Origin: Paenibacillus contaminans
GTDB taxonomy: Bacteria > Bacillota > Bacilli > Paenibacillales > NBRC-103111
DNA length: 64,000 nucleotides
Direction: 5' to 3'
Assembly (NCBI RefSeq): GCF_003285015.1
Contig: NZ_QMFB01000007.1
Coordinates: 186,001 to 250,000 of the forward strand
A program made the translations under genes and the position numbers. This document shows, in pieces, positions 18,151 through 26,852 of this stretch; the stretch's first letter is position 1, and the number at the start of each line of letters is the position of its first letter. Below the pieces are notes generated by a model. It had not been told where the DNA came from, did not search any database, and was given only the letters and a program-made list of their open reading frames with translations.

Positions 18151-18926
18151 GTGGAAGGGCGATTCGTTCGTTCGGCGTATGCTGACGGCGACAACCCGGT
18201 TATCTTCTTGAAAATGCGATAAAAATGCGAGGTATCGTAAAAGCCGAGATAATCGCTGATTTCCGCTACGCCGATCGTCGATTCGGTCAATAACCGGCAA
18301 GCCTCTTTAATGCGCAGCTCATGCACGTAGTCGAGCGGAGTCACGCCGATCACCTCTTTGAAAATCGTAATCGAATAGTTGGGGGAACGGTTCGTAAGCC
18401 TGGCCAGCTCTTCCGTTTGAATGCGTTCCCGGTAACGGGTGTGAAGAGCTTGCTGCATTTTATGGGCAAGAAGCACTTTGCTGGGCGGCGCGTCGGCCGT
18501 TTCCGACTGGCGATTGGCCAAGCTGAGTATTTCCGTCAGAATGCTGATGCAGTAGCTTTCGAAATAAGGCTTTTTCTCAAGCGTTTCTTGATAAAGCATG
18601 AAAAATCGTCTGTGCACATAGTCGAAGTCTTTGATCTTCAGCTTCAAAGGGCGAATCGGCAGCTGCTTATGACCGGAGTCGTTGCCGTCCGTATAAAATA
18701 GCGCAGTCAGCTTTTGGTGAGGCGTATCCGTGTTTTGAGCCGATCGCGACGTGCCTGCCGGAAGGAGGAGGAAGTCGCCTTTTTCCGCTCCGACAAGCTT
18801 CTCGTTCAAGCGATAGCTGACAGTACCGTCAAGGACGAGAACCATAATATTGTACGTCAGGTTTTCGGTTCTCGTACTCCAATTCGGAATGCGATCGTCG
18901 AAATGGACGGAATGCAGCGTAATCAT
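18147..18926 (-). CDS. AraC family transcriptional regulator
   Basis: A 259-residue activator-type regulator. The N-terminal cupin-like part (~residues 1-90) binds a ligand. The two helix-turn-helix motifs of the AraC DNA-binding domain lie at ~residues 155-255, with LARLTNRSPNYSITIFKEVIGVTPLDYVHELRI and GFYDTSHFYRIFKKITGLSPSAY. AGGAAGG precedes the ATG. It is divergent from the sulfatase gene and probably activates it. The C-terminus ends 1 bp from the convergent small membrane gene, an overlap of four bases at 18147-18150. Confidence 0.9.
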   Translation of the reverse strand: MITLHSVHFDDRIPNWSTRTENLTYNIMVLVLDGTVSYRLNEKLVGAEKGDFLLLPAGTSRSAQNTDTPHQKLTALFYTDGNDSGHKQLPIRPLKLKIKDFDYVHRRFFMLYQETLEKKPYFESYCISILTEILSLANRQSETADAPPSKVLLAHKMQQALHTRYRERIQTEELARLTNRSPNYSITIFKEVIGVTPLDYVHELRIKEACRLLTESTIGVAEISDYLGFYDTSHFYRIFKKITGLSPSAYAERTNRPST

Positions 18927-19075
18927 TTTTTATATTATCCTTCCTGGAGCAAGCGTTATGAAATCATCCTACAAAATCGGCAGGATCAAATGTCAACAAC
19001 AAATGCCTCTCACATAATCGTAGAATTGTACATCTTTATAAAAATCATACATCGCTTGGCGGCTGCTGTGCAATC

Positions 19076-19081
19076 TATAAT
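19076..19081 (+). promoter_or_regulatory. -10 element of the sulfatase promoter
   Basis: A perfect TATAAT (19076-19081) lies 30 bp before the start codon. No -35 sits at 16-18 bp, as is common for AraC-activated promoters. The AraC gene is divergent. Confidence 0.4.
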
Positions 19082-19111
19082 GGAGATATTATTCCTGTAG
19101 GGGGCAAAGCG

Positions 19112-20521
19112 ATGACTACAAGCAGACCGAACATTCTTTTTATTATGAGCGACGATCATGCCGCCCATGCGATGAGCTGCTACGGCAGCAAAGTGAATGC
19201 GACGCCGAATATCGACCGGATCGCGAACGGCGGCATGCGGCTGGATAACTGTTTTTGCACGAACTCTATTTGCGCGCCGAGCAGGGCGACGATTTTAACC
19301 GGAACATACAATCATATCAACGGGGTCAGAACATTGTCCGACCGTTTTGACGGAAGCCAGCAAACGATGCCGAAGCTGCTTAAACAAAACGGCTACCAAA
19401 CGGCAATCGTCGGCAAATGGCATTTGGGGCATGGGGCGGAAAGCGACCCGACCGGCTTCGATTTCTGGAGCGTGCTGCCCGGACAGGGCGATTATTTCGA
19501 TCCGATGTTCATCGAAGAGGGCGGTAACCGCAAGTTTGAAGGGTATGTGACCGATATTATTACGGACCGGTCGATCGAATGGCTCGAAGAACGGGATCGC
19601 GACAAGCCTTTCTTCCTGATGTGTCATCATAAAGCGCCGCACCGGCCTTGGATTCCGGACGCCAAGCATGCGCATATGTACGAGGATGTCGATATTCCGG
19701 AGCCGGAAACGTTCCATGACGACTACTCGAACCGCGCGAGCGCCGCAGTCGAAGCTAGGATGCGGATCGACCGCGACCTGACGAAGACGGATTTGAAAAT
19801 GGATCCGCCGGAAGGGCTGAGCGCTTCGGAGTTGAAAAGCTGGAATTACCAACGTTATATGAAAGATTATTTGCGCTGTGTCGCTTCGATCGACGATAAC
19901 GTAGGAAGGCTGCTCGACTATTTGGCGGAAAACGGTCTTGAGGAAAATACGATCGTCGTGTACACATCGGATCAAGGATTTTTCCTGGGCGACCACGGCT
20001 GGTACGACAAACGGTTTATGTACGAGGAATCGCTCCGCATGCCGTTCGTCATCCGTTATCCGGCTGAGATCAAAGCGGGCGGCGAGGATCGTCATATTGC
20101 GCTGAACGTCGATTTTGCGCCGACTTTCTTAAGTTATGCCGGCGTAGAAATTCCAGAGGACGTTCAGGGCGTCGATATGCGGCCGATTTTACGGGGGGAG
20201 AAGCCGGAGGGCTGGCGGACCTCGATGTACTACCGGTATTGGATGCATCTGGACGTTGATCATCATGTGTATTCACATTACGGCGTCCGTACGGAGCAAT
20301 TCAAGCTGATTTATTATTACGCGGATGCGCTGGGCACGACAGGCTCCAAAGATATTCCGAAGACGCCGGAGTGGGAGCTGTTCGATTTGAAAAAGGATCC
20401 GAACGAGCTGATTAACGTATACCACGATCCGGATTACGCGAATGTCGTCAAAAAGCTGGAGCAGGAGCTGAACAGGCTCCAGGCGGAAGCGAAGGACGAG
20501 CCGTTCGTCGTACGAACGTAG
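19112..20521 (+). CDS. Sulfatase (formylglycine type)
   Basis: A 469-residue type I sulfatase that hydrolyses sulfate esters. The metal-binding start is MSDDHAAHAM. The formylglycine site is SICAPSRATILTG (Cys at residue ~54), which needs a maturase to become active; none is in this window. Later TSDQGFFLGDHGW is the conserved C-terminal metal site, and KWHLG is also present. There is no signal peptide, so it acts in the cytoplasm. It is likely to act on a sulfated sugar and to be controlled by the divergent AraC regulator. Confidence 0.93.
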   Translation: MTTSRPNILFIMSDDHAAHAMSCYGSKVNATPNIDRIANGGMRLDNCFCTNSICAPSRATILTGTYNHINGVRTLSDRFDGSQQTMPKLLKQNGYQTAIVGKWHLGHGAESDPTGFDFWSVLPGQGDYFDPMFIEEGGNRKFEGYVTDIITDRSIEWLEERDRDKPFFLMCHHKAPHRPWIPDAKHAHMYEDVDIPEPETFHDDYSNRASAAVEARMRIDRDLTKTDLKMDPPEGLSASELKSWNYQRYMKDYLRCVASIDDNVGRLLDYLAENGLEENTIVVYTSDQGFFLGDHGWYDKRFMYEESLRMPFVIRYPAEIKAGGEDRHIALNVDFAPTFLSYAGVEIPEDVQGVDMRPILRGEKPEGWRTSMYYRYWMHLDVDHHVYSHYGVRTEQFKLIYYYADALGTTGSKDIPKTPEWELFDLKKDPNELINVYHDPDYANVVKKLEQELNRLQAEAKDEPFVVRT

Positions 20522-20523
20522 CA

Positions 20524-20618
20524 GGTAAACGCCGAACAAGGATAAACGGCTTCTCCGTCCTAAACGCTTTCGAAGAAAGCGGCTTCGTAAGCATAAGCTA
20601 AGGACTGGCGCGTTTACC
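20524..20618 (+). repeat. Dispersed repeat, copy A
   Basis: A 95-bp intergenic element bounded by the perfect 9-bp inverted repeat GGTAAACGC / GCGTTTACC. Its centre is a hairpin with arms CGCTTTC and GAAAGCG. It begins 3 bp after the sulfatase stop codon. Two relatives lie on the opposite strand at 24517-24563 and 26393-26484. The size, terminal repeats and dispersion suggest a MITE- or REP-like sequence. No transposase was seen. Confidence 0.6.
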
Positions 20619-20670
20619 GGTGAAATATCAGGCTTAAGTAATTGTGAAACATATAAATTCTGATATTTTA

Positions 20671-20710
20671 AAAAAGAGTGACTATGCGCTATGCATAAGT
20701 CACTCTTTTT
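20671..20710. terminator. Bidirectional terminator
   Basis: AAAAAGAGTGACT (20671-20683) pairs with AGTCACTCTTTTT (20698-20710), giving an A/T run on each side. It lies between the convergent sulfatase and CorC/HlyC-type genes and can serve both. Confidence 0.85.
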
Positions 20711-20714
20711 GCGG

Positions 20715-22058
20715 TCAGGATACAACGGAAAGGGCATCGTTCTCATTCGCCAGCTTCTTGATCGTAACCCGCGAAATTCGCAGATTGTCGACTTCTTCGA
20801 CGATAAATTCGTAATCCTCGAAGTATACCCGCTGATTTTTAGCCGGGGGCGTTTCGACCTGCGAATATACCCAGCCGCCAATCGTGTCGTAGTCATCCGT
20901 TTCGATCGTCAAGCTGAAGTATTCGTTAACTTCGTCAATATGGAGCAGGCCGTCGACGGAATGATTATTTTCATCCTTCTTTTCGATGGTCGGTCTTTCC
21001 TGGTCGAACTCGTTGTGTATTTCACCGACAAGCTCTTCCAAAATATCTTCCATCGTGACGAGACCCGATGTGCCGCCGTATTCGTCAATCAGCAAGGCGA
21101 CTTCCGTCCGCTTCTTCTGCATTTGCTTCAGCAGCGAGCTGATCGGAACCGTTTCGGGTACCGCCATAAGCGGTCTGCAAACTTTATTTATATCGTTGAG
21201 TCCTGTGCGGGAGGCTCTCATCAAATCTTTAATGTGTACGAAGCCGATAATGTTATCCTTATCCGGATCGCATAACGGGTACCGGGTACGCATTTCGGAC
21301 GTTGCGATTTCGAGATTCTCCTCAAAGGACGAATTCGCATAAAGGCAAGACATTTCCGTACGGGGAATCATAATTTCCCGCGCAACGGTTTCGGTAAATT
21401 CGAATACGTTGTCGACGAGCGTCAATTCCGTATTGTCGATCAAGCCGTTCCTGTGGCTTTCTTTTACAAGCAGCCGAATTTCTTCCTCCGTATGCACCGC
21501 CTCATGCTCGGATTCCGGTTCGATGCCGGATTTGCGCAGCATCCAGTTTGAAATGCCGTTGAGAGACCAGATAAACGGATACATGATTTTATAGAAGATG
21601 ACCATCGGTCCTGCCGACCAAAGCGTGACTTGTTCGGATTTCCGGATGGCGTACGTCTTAGGAACTTGTTCGCCGATCGTAATATGAAGAGCAGTGATGA
21701 TCGTAAATCCGATAATAAATGCGATAACGTGCGTGACGCTCTCCGGAACGTTCCATTTCTCCAGAATCGGAGTCAGCATTCTTGCGATCGTAGGCTCGCC
21801 CAGCCAGCCGAGTGCGAGAGACGTTAATGTAATGCCAAGCTGACAAGCCGATAAATAGGCGTTCAAATTGTTCAAAATATTGCTTGCGAATTTCGCATTC
21901 AGATTACCCTCGAGAGCAAGGGCATTGATGCGGCTTCCCCTTACCTTAACCATGGAAAACTCTGCGGCGACAAAAAAACCGTTAAGCAGAATCAACACGA
22001 ATGCAAATACCAGGTTCAAAAGTAACGGTCCAGGCTCACTGTCCAAATAGTTTCCCAT
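20715..22058 (-). CDS. CorC/HlyC (hemolysin-like, CNNM) membrane protein
   Basis: A 447-residue protein. The N-terminal DUF21/CNNM membrane domain (~residues 1-190) starts LVFAFVLILLNGFFVAAEFSMVKVR. A pair of CBS domains (~residues 215-345) contains DEYGGTSGLVTMEDILEELVGEI, and a C-terminal CorC/HlyC domain follows. Relatives are magnesium or cobalt export-related proteins, and the old hemolysin name is misleading. The ribosome site is weak; GGGAGGTG lies further upstream (~22088). Single-gene unit. Confidence 0.92.
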   Translation of the reverse strand: MGNYLDSEPGPLLLNLVFAFVLILLNGFFVAAEFSMVKVRGSRINALALEGNLNAKFASNILNNLNAYLSACQLGITLTSLALGWLGEPTIARMLTPILEKWNVPESVTHVIAFIIGFTIITALHITIGEQVPKTYAIRKSEQVTLWSAGPMVIFYKIMYPFIWSLNGISNWMLRKSGIEPESEHEAVHTEEEIRLLVKESHRNGLIDNTELTLVDNVFEFTETVAREIMIPRTEMSCLYANSSFEENLEIATSEMRTRYPLCDPDKDNIIGFVHIKDLMRASRTGLNDINKVCRPLMAVPETVPISSLLKQMQKKRTEVALLIDEYGGTSGLVTMEDILEELVGEIHNEFDQERPTIEKKDENNHSVDGLLHIDEVNEYFSLTIETDDYDTIGGWVYSQVETPPAKNQRVYFEDYEFIVEEVDNLRISRVTIKKLANENDALSVVS

Positions 22059-22453
22059 CCGCCCAACTTACCGGCAGACAGGTACACCTCCCTTATTTGA
22101 TAAGAATATAGTTGTACTTAATTTTAAATTATACAAGAAAGTCAAATAAGATCAAACCCGCTGGATACGTTGAATTCCTACATATTCAATCGTGAAGCCT
22201 GAAAATCGGGCTTTAACTGTCGGTTTTACCATCATTATTCACGTTTACAGGACGATATGACAGTTGCTCTCCCGCAAAAGTCAATTTTGTGCAAATCAAC
22301 AATGCGAAAGCCGGGTGCTGCGTGATAAAAAAACGTATGGCAAATCGCAAAAATCAATATTCGCTGCAAAGACGCGAGGCCGTTATTCGAGTACGATAAA
22401 AGCACATCGGCGATTGTGCTTGCGGTCGAATATTGAGGAGAGGTTGATGAAAA
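22059..22453. other. 395-bp intergenic region before the MDR genes
   Basis: The region between the divergent CorC/HlyC-type and MDR genes holds no gene. It contains nested inverted repeats directly before the MDR start: TATTCGA (22384-22390) with TCGAATA (22426-22432), enclosing AGCACA (22401-22406) and TGTGCT (22415-22420). These could be a regulatory hairpin or operator. The left half shows nothing recognisable. Confidence 0.35.
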
Positions 22454-23461
22454 ATGAAAGCGTTGCAAATTAACGGTCCCGGACAATATTCCATTATCGA
22501 AACGGAGTTGCCGAGTCTTGAGGATCATCAGTTGCTTGTTGAAATCAAAGTGGTTTCGACATGTCCGCGCTGGGATATGAACATGATGGCGGGCAGAGAT
22601 ATGTTCAATTATGCCGTATCGCCCGAATACCCGCTTCCCCCGGGTTTTCCCGGTCATGAAATGGCCGGTGTCGTCATCGCGGCAGGCTCCGGCGTGCGCA
22701 GCTTCAGCCCGGGCGATCGGGTGGCCGCACTCGAGCATATCGTGCCTAACGGCGCATACGCTCAATTTGCAAGCTACCGGGAGGAACAATTGATCAAGCT
22801 GCCGGACAGCATTTCCTTTAAGCAAGCGTCGTCGTTCGAGCTTCTGAAATGCGTCATCATCGGCATGTTGCAGTTCGGCGACTTGAGGGGAAAATCGATG
22901 CTCATTTCGGGTCTCGGACCGGCGGGTATTTTGGCGATCCAAGCGGCTCGTCTGTGGGGCGCTTCGAAAGTGGTCGGCATCGACATTAACGAGGAACGCG
23001 TCCGTTTTGTCCGTGAAAACGGTCTCGGAGAGGCGTGTCTCTCGAATGAGCTTGGGGAGCAGCGTTTCGATTTGGGTTATGACTGCGTCGGTGCGGCTCC
23101 GTCCGTGCAGCATGTCCTTAACCACGTTAATGATCATGTCGTCATTTTCGGCGTCTTGAAAGGCGAGGTGAAATATCCGGAGCATTTGTGGGCCAAAGGA
23201 ACAAAGCTGGAATCCTATAAATACCGTCCGGTCGGCGTAAGAGATCACGAGCTGCTGATCGATCTTGTTGCGAACAAAGGACTCGACATGGAATGCCTGC
23301 AGACGCATCATGTGCCGTTTACGCGTTATGAAGAAGCTGTCGAGCTGCTGAAAAAGCAAGAAGCGATTAAAGTGTTTTTCTATCCCGAAACCGATTTCGA
23401 TGCGGAATCCGAAGAGAAGGTACAAGAGGTCGCAGCTTCACAGGAGGGAGGAACGGCATGA
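22454..23461 (+). CDS. Zinc-binding-type MDR dehydrogenase
   Basis: A 335-residue medium-chain dehydrogenase/reductase. The GroES-like part has GFPGHEMAGVVIAAGSGV, and the NAD-binding part has SGLGPAGILAIQAARLWGASKVVGIDINEERV. A canonical zinc cysteine is hard to place: the usual CGSD position reads STCPRWD. It may be a sugar or polyol dehydrogenase. The 4-base overlap with the next gene shows translational coupling. A strong ribosome site (AGGAGAGG) precedes ATG 22454. Confidence 0.8.
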   Translation: MKALQINGPGQYSIIETELPSLEDHQLLVEIKVVSTCPRWDMNMMAGRDMFNYAVSPEYPLPPGFPGHEMAGVVIAAGSGVRSFSPGDRVAALEHIVPNGAYAQFASYREEQLIKLPDSISFKQASSFELLKCVIIGMLQFGDLRGKSMLISGLGPAGILAIQAARLWGASKVVGIDINEERVRFVRENGLGEACLSNELGEQRFDLGYDCVGAAPSVQHVLNHVNDHVVIFGVLKGEVKYPEHLWAKGTKLESYKYRPVGVRDHELLIDLVANKGLDMECLQTHHVPFTRYEEAVELLKKQEAIKVFFYPETDFDAESEEKVQEVAASQEGGTA

Positions 23462-24450
23462 GGGGACATGGCGTCGTTTTTACCGAAAAGCTTAAGGTAG
23501 CTTACCTGGAGGTAGATATTCCGGAACCGGAACGTGATGAAGTGGTCATCGATGTGGAGTATTCCTGGATTAGTATCGGAACGGAATCGTCCTTCTTGCG
23601 ATGCGACCGAATTGCCGGCGAAACGCCTTACCGGGAGGGGGACAAGATGCCTTTTCCGCAAATTAACGGCTATCAAAAAGTCGGCGTCATTACCGCTGTA
23701 GGAGCGGATGTGACCGGTTTGCAGGCAGGCGACCGCGTGTTCGCCACGATGAGCCGCGTTAACGGTATGGCATTCCCTAGCGGCGGACATATAAGTCCGG
23801 CGGTTACGCACGCAAGTCAAGTGTGGAAGCTGCCGGATGATGCCGACCCGATCGACTATTCCGGGCTTGTGCTCGTCCAGGTCGGTTATAACTGTGGCAT
23901 GCGTCCTGCGATCGAAGAGGGGCAGTTAGCGGTCGTGATCGGCGACGGTTTAGTCGGTCAATGGGCTGCGCATACGCTGCTTCACCGCGGTGCGAAGGTG
24001 GCGGTGATCGGACGTCACGACGATCGGCTGAGTCTGCTGCCGGACGCAATCGGCAGGATCAACGCACGCCGTACGCATGCAGCCCAAGAACTGGCTGATG
24101 CGGGCGGAATCGCCGTTGTCGTCGATACCGTCGGATCGCTTGCGACAGTTATGGAGTTGAAGCCGCTGATGAAGCATAACAGCCATCTCGTTTCGGCCGG
24201 ATTTCTCGGTACGGACGGCTTGATCGATATACAGGAGCTGCGCGCGCAGGAAATTACGCTTCATTGTCCTTCAGGCTGGGAGAAGGGAAGGATGGATGCC
24301 TCCCTGCAAGGGATCGCCGAAGGTTGGCTGCACACGAAACAGCTTATTACGCACCGGTTCCCGGTCGAACAAGCTGCAGAAGCATGGGAGCTTATTTTGG
24401 ACAAGAACCGTCCGTGTCTTGGCGTGGTGCTGGATTGGAAGCAGGGATAG
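23458..24450 (+). CDS. Second MDR dehydrogenase-like protein
   Basis: A 330-residue MDR-superfamily protein starting MRGHGVVFTEKLKVAYLE. It contains VEYSWISIGTESSFLR (family pattern of bacteriochlorophyllide/inositol-type dehydrogenases) and the Rossmann motif VIGDGLVGQWAAHTLLHRGAKV. The catalytic zinc ligands are not obvious. The start overlaps the stop of the first MDR gene by 4 bases, so the two probably work together on one substrate. The divergent-direction AraC regulator at 24534-25433 may control them. Confidence 0.78.
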   Translation: MRGHGVVFTEKLKVAYLEVDIPEPERDEVVIDVEYSWISIGTESSFLRCDRIAGETPYREGDKMPFPQINGYQKVGVITAVGADVTGLQAGDRVFATMSRVNGMAFPSGGHISPAVTHASQVWKLPDDADPIDYSGLVLVQVGYNCGMRPAIEEGQLAVVIGDGLVGQWAAHTLLHRGAKVAVIGRHDDRLSLLPDAIGRINARRTHAAQELADAGGIAVVVDTVGSLATVMELKPLMKHNSHLVSAGFLGTDGLIDIQELRAQEITLHCPSGWEKGRMDASLQGIAEGWLHTKQLITHRFPVEQAAEAWELILDKNRPCLGVVLDWKQG

Positions 24451-24516
24451 GCACTGCCGCTAATTTTCAAATAGAAGACGATATAAGTTTCACCTATCAA
24501 GTGCTTATATTTCTAC

Positions 24517-24563
24517 GGTAAACGCGCCTGTCCTTATGGACGGCGAAGCTGTTTATCCTTGTT
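24517..24563 (-). repeat. Dispersed repeat, copy B (internally deleted)
   Basis: The left end matches the repeat terminus for 17 bp (24517-24533). A second block (24538-24563) matches the copy A segment 20535-20560 at 24 of 26 positions. The ~40-bp middle is missing and replaced by four bases. The AraC stop codon (24534-24536) and its last codons lie inside the element. Confidence 0.55.
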
Positions 24564-25433
24564 ATGCTCGTTCCGCCATTGAATCGGGCTAACGCCATAT
24601 TTTTGCTTAAAGGAGCGGCTGAAGTAGTGGATGCTCTGATAACCGGTAATGATCGCTATCTCTTGGATGCTCATATCGCTGTTTTGTAAAAATTTTTCCG
24701 CTGCATTCATGCGAATATTGTTCAAATATTGAAACGGCGTCATTCCTTTGTACGTCTTAAACAAGCGGATTAAGTAAGAGGGGTTGAAACGGCTTAATTC
24801 GGTAAGCTTCTGCAGTGTAAAATCGTTCCAATACGTGCTTTCCATCGTTCGGACGAGCATTTCGACCGTTTCCGCAGCGGAGGAGTGTCTTTTGAGGAAT
24901 GGCCGGTTCGGCAGGTCCGGTATTTGCGATTTGACGGCATGACGGATCAAAGCCATGATCGCTTGAATGTCCGAGAGGCTGATTTGCTGCAGAAGCTCCG
25001 GATGTTTGCGAACCCAATCCGCATTCATGACTTCATTAAGCGCATCGACACGCTCGAAAATCATTTTCATATCGGCCGCGTTCCGGTCTCGTTTGTCCTG
25101 CATTTCGTTCCAAAGCGTGCATTCATGCGGACTGGGGAAGGAGGCGGCCGGATCGTCCTGAAGCTCCCAGTAGGCAAATCGGTAAGGCTTGGACACCATA
25201 TCCAATCGGTGGGACGTATCGAGCGGGATTAAAATCAGCGCAGGACCTGCGATGAAGTAATGTCGGCTGTTCGTGGACAGCTTCACTTTTCCTTCCGCAA
25301 TATAAAGCATTTCATGATGCCCGGGATGAATGCCGCCCAGTCTCTCCGGTAAAGCGCCAGGAAGCAGATCGGAGAATGCGGGCGGAGATGACGGATTCAT
25401 AGAGCTGTCGGTGCCGTATGCGCGAACCTGCAT
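24534..25433 (-). CDS. AraC family transcriptional regulator
   Basis: A 299-residue regulator with an N-terminal AraC ligand-binding cupin (HPGHHEMLYIAEGKV and LIPLDTSHRL). A C-terminal double helix-turn-helix includes LTELSRFNPSYLIRLFKTYKGMTPFQYLNNIRM and TGYQSIHYFSRSFKQKYGVSPIQWRNEH. The start at 25433 is chosen because AAGGAAGG precedes it and earlier in-frame sequence is not family-like. The last codons and the stop are within repeat copy B. It may control the MDR genes or the divergent SGNH esterase. Confidence 0.88.
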   Translation of the reverse strand: MQVRAYGTDSSMNPSSPPAFSDLLPGALPERLGGIHPGHHEMLYIAEGKVKLSTNSRHYFIAGPALILIPLDTSHRLDMVSKPYRFAYWELQDDPAASFPSPHECTLWNEMQDKRDRNAADMKMIFERVDALNEVMNADWVRKHPELLQQISLSDIQAIMALIRHAVKSQIPDLPNRPFLKRHSSAAETVEMLVRTMESTYWNDFTLQKLTELSRFNPSYLIRLFKTYKGMTPFQYLNNIRMNAAEKFLQNSDMSIQEIAIITGYQSIHYFSRSFKQKYGVSPIQWRNEHNKDKQLRRP

Positions 25434-25566
25434 GCCAATCCATCCTTCCTTAGCCAAAAATGCAATAGACGAAATTCCACACAAATTGTAACATGTGAAC
25501 CAAGTACAGTAAATGTATTCGTCTTTGGGATAGGACAAATTCCAAGCGGATGTTGAGAGGAGAGGC

Positions 25567-26280
25567 ATGGCCATGTCCAGTTCTTTTAGCCGGTTGCAAG
25601 AGAGAATAAGGGAGAAAATCGAAAACCCCGGCGCGCGGGCGGTCACCTATGTCGCTTTCGGCGACAGCGTCACGCAGGGGTGCATGGAGCTAGGCGTTAT
25701 CGAATACGAGCGGGTTTATCATCAGGTTCTGAAGCGCTCCGTCGAACGCCGGTTTCCGGGAACCGTCTTTAATGCTATCAATTCCGGATTTTCCGGAGAT
25801 AGCGCGGTTGCTTCGCGAGTTCGATGGGAGCGGGACGTGTTCATGTATAAGCCGGATCTCGTAACGATCGCCTTCGGCCTCAACGACGCTCATGGCGGGC
25901 CGGAAGGCGTCGAACCGTTCATTCGGTCGATTTCCGAGCTTGTCGAACGTTTGCGTTGCGAGACGGACGCGGATATTTTGCTGCTGATTCCGGGAATGAT
26001 GATGAAGCGGGATAACGAAAATGTGCATGAGACGCACCGCAAAATCGTTCCTGATTTTATACGGGTTGCCGAAGCGGGATATCTCGCCATGTACGTGGAA
26101 GCGCTGAGGGCATATGCAAACAAAGAGCAAGTTCCTTGTTTCGATTCGTACGTTTTGTGGGAGCAAATGGAGCGGGACGGCATTGATATCCATAAGCGTC
26201 TTTCGAACGGCATCAATCATCCGGATCCGGCGTACCACGAGGAATTGGGAGAGGCGCTTGCGCACAAGATGTTTTCGTGA
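25567..26280 (+). CDS. SGNH/GDSL hydrolase
   Basis: A 237-residue esterase-like enzyme with the nucleophile block VAFGDSVTQG (Ser at residue ~38), NSGFSGDSA (oxyanion Gly), GLNDAHGG (oxyanion Asn) and the C-terminal catalytic pair D-x-x-H in NHPDPAYHEELG. It has no signal peptide. Such proteins deacetylate sugars or lipids. The divergent AraC gene starts 133 bp upstream. GAGAGGAGAGG precedes the ATG. Confidence 0.88.
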   Translation: MAMSSSFSRLQERIREKIENPGARAVTYVAFGDSVTQGCMELGVIEYERVYHQVLKRSVERRFPGTVFNAINSGFSGDSAVASRVRWERDVFMYKPDLVTIAFGLNDAHGGPEGVEPFIRSISELVERLRCETDADILLLIPGMMMKRDNENVHETHRKIVPDFIRVAEAGYLAMYVEALRAYANKEQVPCFDSYVLWEQMERDGIDIHKRLSNGINHPDPAYHEELGEALAHKMFS

Positions 26281-26312
26281 AAGTCCATAAGATCTTGACC
26301 GTTATAAGAAGA

Positions 26313-26356
26313 GGGCAGCCCAATGCCGTGAGATCGGCTTCGGGCTGTTCTTTTTA
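26313..26356 (+). terminator. Terminator after the SGNH gene
   Basis: GGGCAGCCC (26313-26321) pairs with GGGCTGTTC after an inner hairpin CCGTGAGATCGG, and TTTTT follows to 26355. The stem is imperfect. Confidence 0.65.
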
Positions 26357-26392
26357 CATATATGAAACCTCGTATCAAGCGCTTAACTCAAC

Positions 26393-26484
26393 GGTAAACT
26401 CGCGTGTCCCAGCTTTTGCTAACGAACCCGCTTTTTTCGAAAGCGTTTAGAACGGCAAAGGCGTGTATCCTTGTGGAGTTTCAT
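26393..26484 (-). repeat. Dispersed repeat, copy C
   Basis: A full-length, more diverged relative of copy A on the opposite strand. It keeps GGTAAAC at its left end, the CGAAAGCGTTTAG centre (26439-26451) and the TATCCTTGT block. The right terminal repeat has decayed. Confidence 0.5.
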
Positions 26485-26559
26485 ACTAGCAGACTACATT
26501 TTCAGCGGCCGTGTAGGACTTCGGTCTGCGTTTTTATTGTTAAGTTTAGTAAAAAGGTC

Positions 26560-26589
26560 TTGTGTGATCGTGCGAGTCTATATTATACT
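26560..26589 (+). promoter_or_regulatory. Promoter upstream of the c-di-GMP riboswitch
   Basis: TTGTGT (26560-26565) and TATACT (26584-26589) are 18 bp apart, ending about 25 bp before the riboswitch. The -10 is good and the -35 is only fair. Confidence 0.45.
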
Positions 26590-26610
26590 TTCGATTGAAC
26601 TTAAAGCTTA

Positions 26611-26703
26611 TACGATAATGGCAAACTCTTCGAAAGGGGAGGACGCAAAGCAACGGGCCTAAGGACTGCTCTAGCAGTCTATGGCAGCCGTGCCGCCGAA
26701 AAT
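26611..26703 (+). ncRNA. Cyclic di-GMP-I riboswitch (GEMM motif)
   Basis: The sequence carries the conserved GEMM-I features in order: GGCAAAC with the GAAA tetraloop (26619-26634), GACGCAAAGC (26642-26651), CGGGCCTAAGG (26654-26664), then ATGGCAGCCG with closing GCC (26681-26697). It is followed by a terminator and the chemotaxis-receptor gene, so c-di-GMP would tune that gene. The helix boundaries are approximate. Confidence 0.88.
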
Positions 26704-26721
26704 AGGTGGTTTTACTCGTTG

Positions 26722-26753
26722 AGATCCATCCTTTTTTGGGTGGATTTTTTTAT
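26722..26753 (+). terminator. Riboswitch expression-platform terminator
   Basis: GATCCATCC (26722-26730) pairs with GGGTGGATT (26738-26746) and is followed by a run of T. It lies between the riboswitch aptamer and the receptor gene. Confidence 0.8.
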
Positions 26754-26852
26754 TCCGAAAACGCTCGACAGGAGGGAATTGATACTGTAAACCGGGCCCA
26801 TATGCTTTTGCGATAAACAATTGACGGGTACTTGAAAGGATGGCAATCGAAA

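Noticed and set aside
19295..20095. A 266-residue minus-strand reading frame within the sulfatase
   Set aside because: It is a codon-usage shadow of the sulfatase, whose motifs are clear.
22235..23425. A 396-residue minus-strand reading frame
   Set aside because: It is the antisense of the MDR dehydrogenase, with no ribosome site or family motif.
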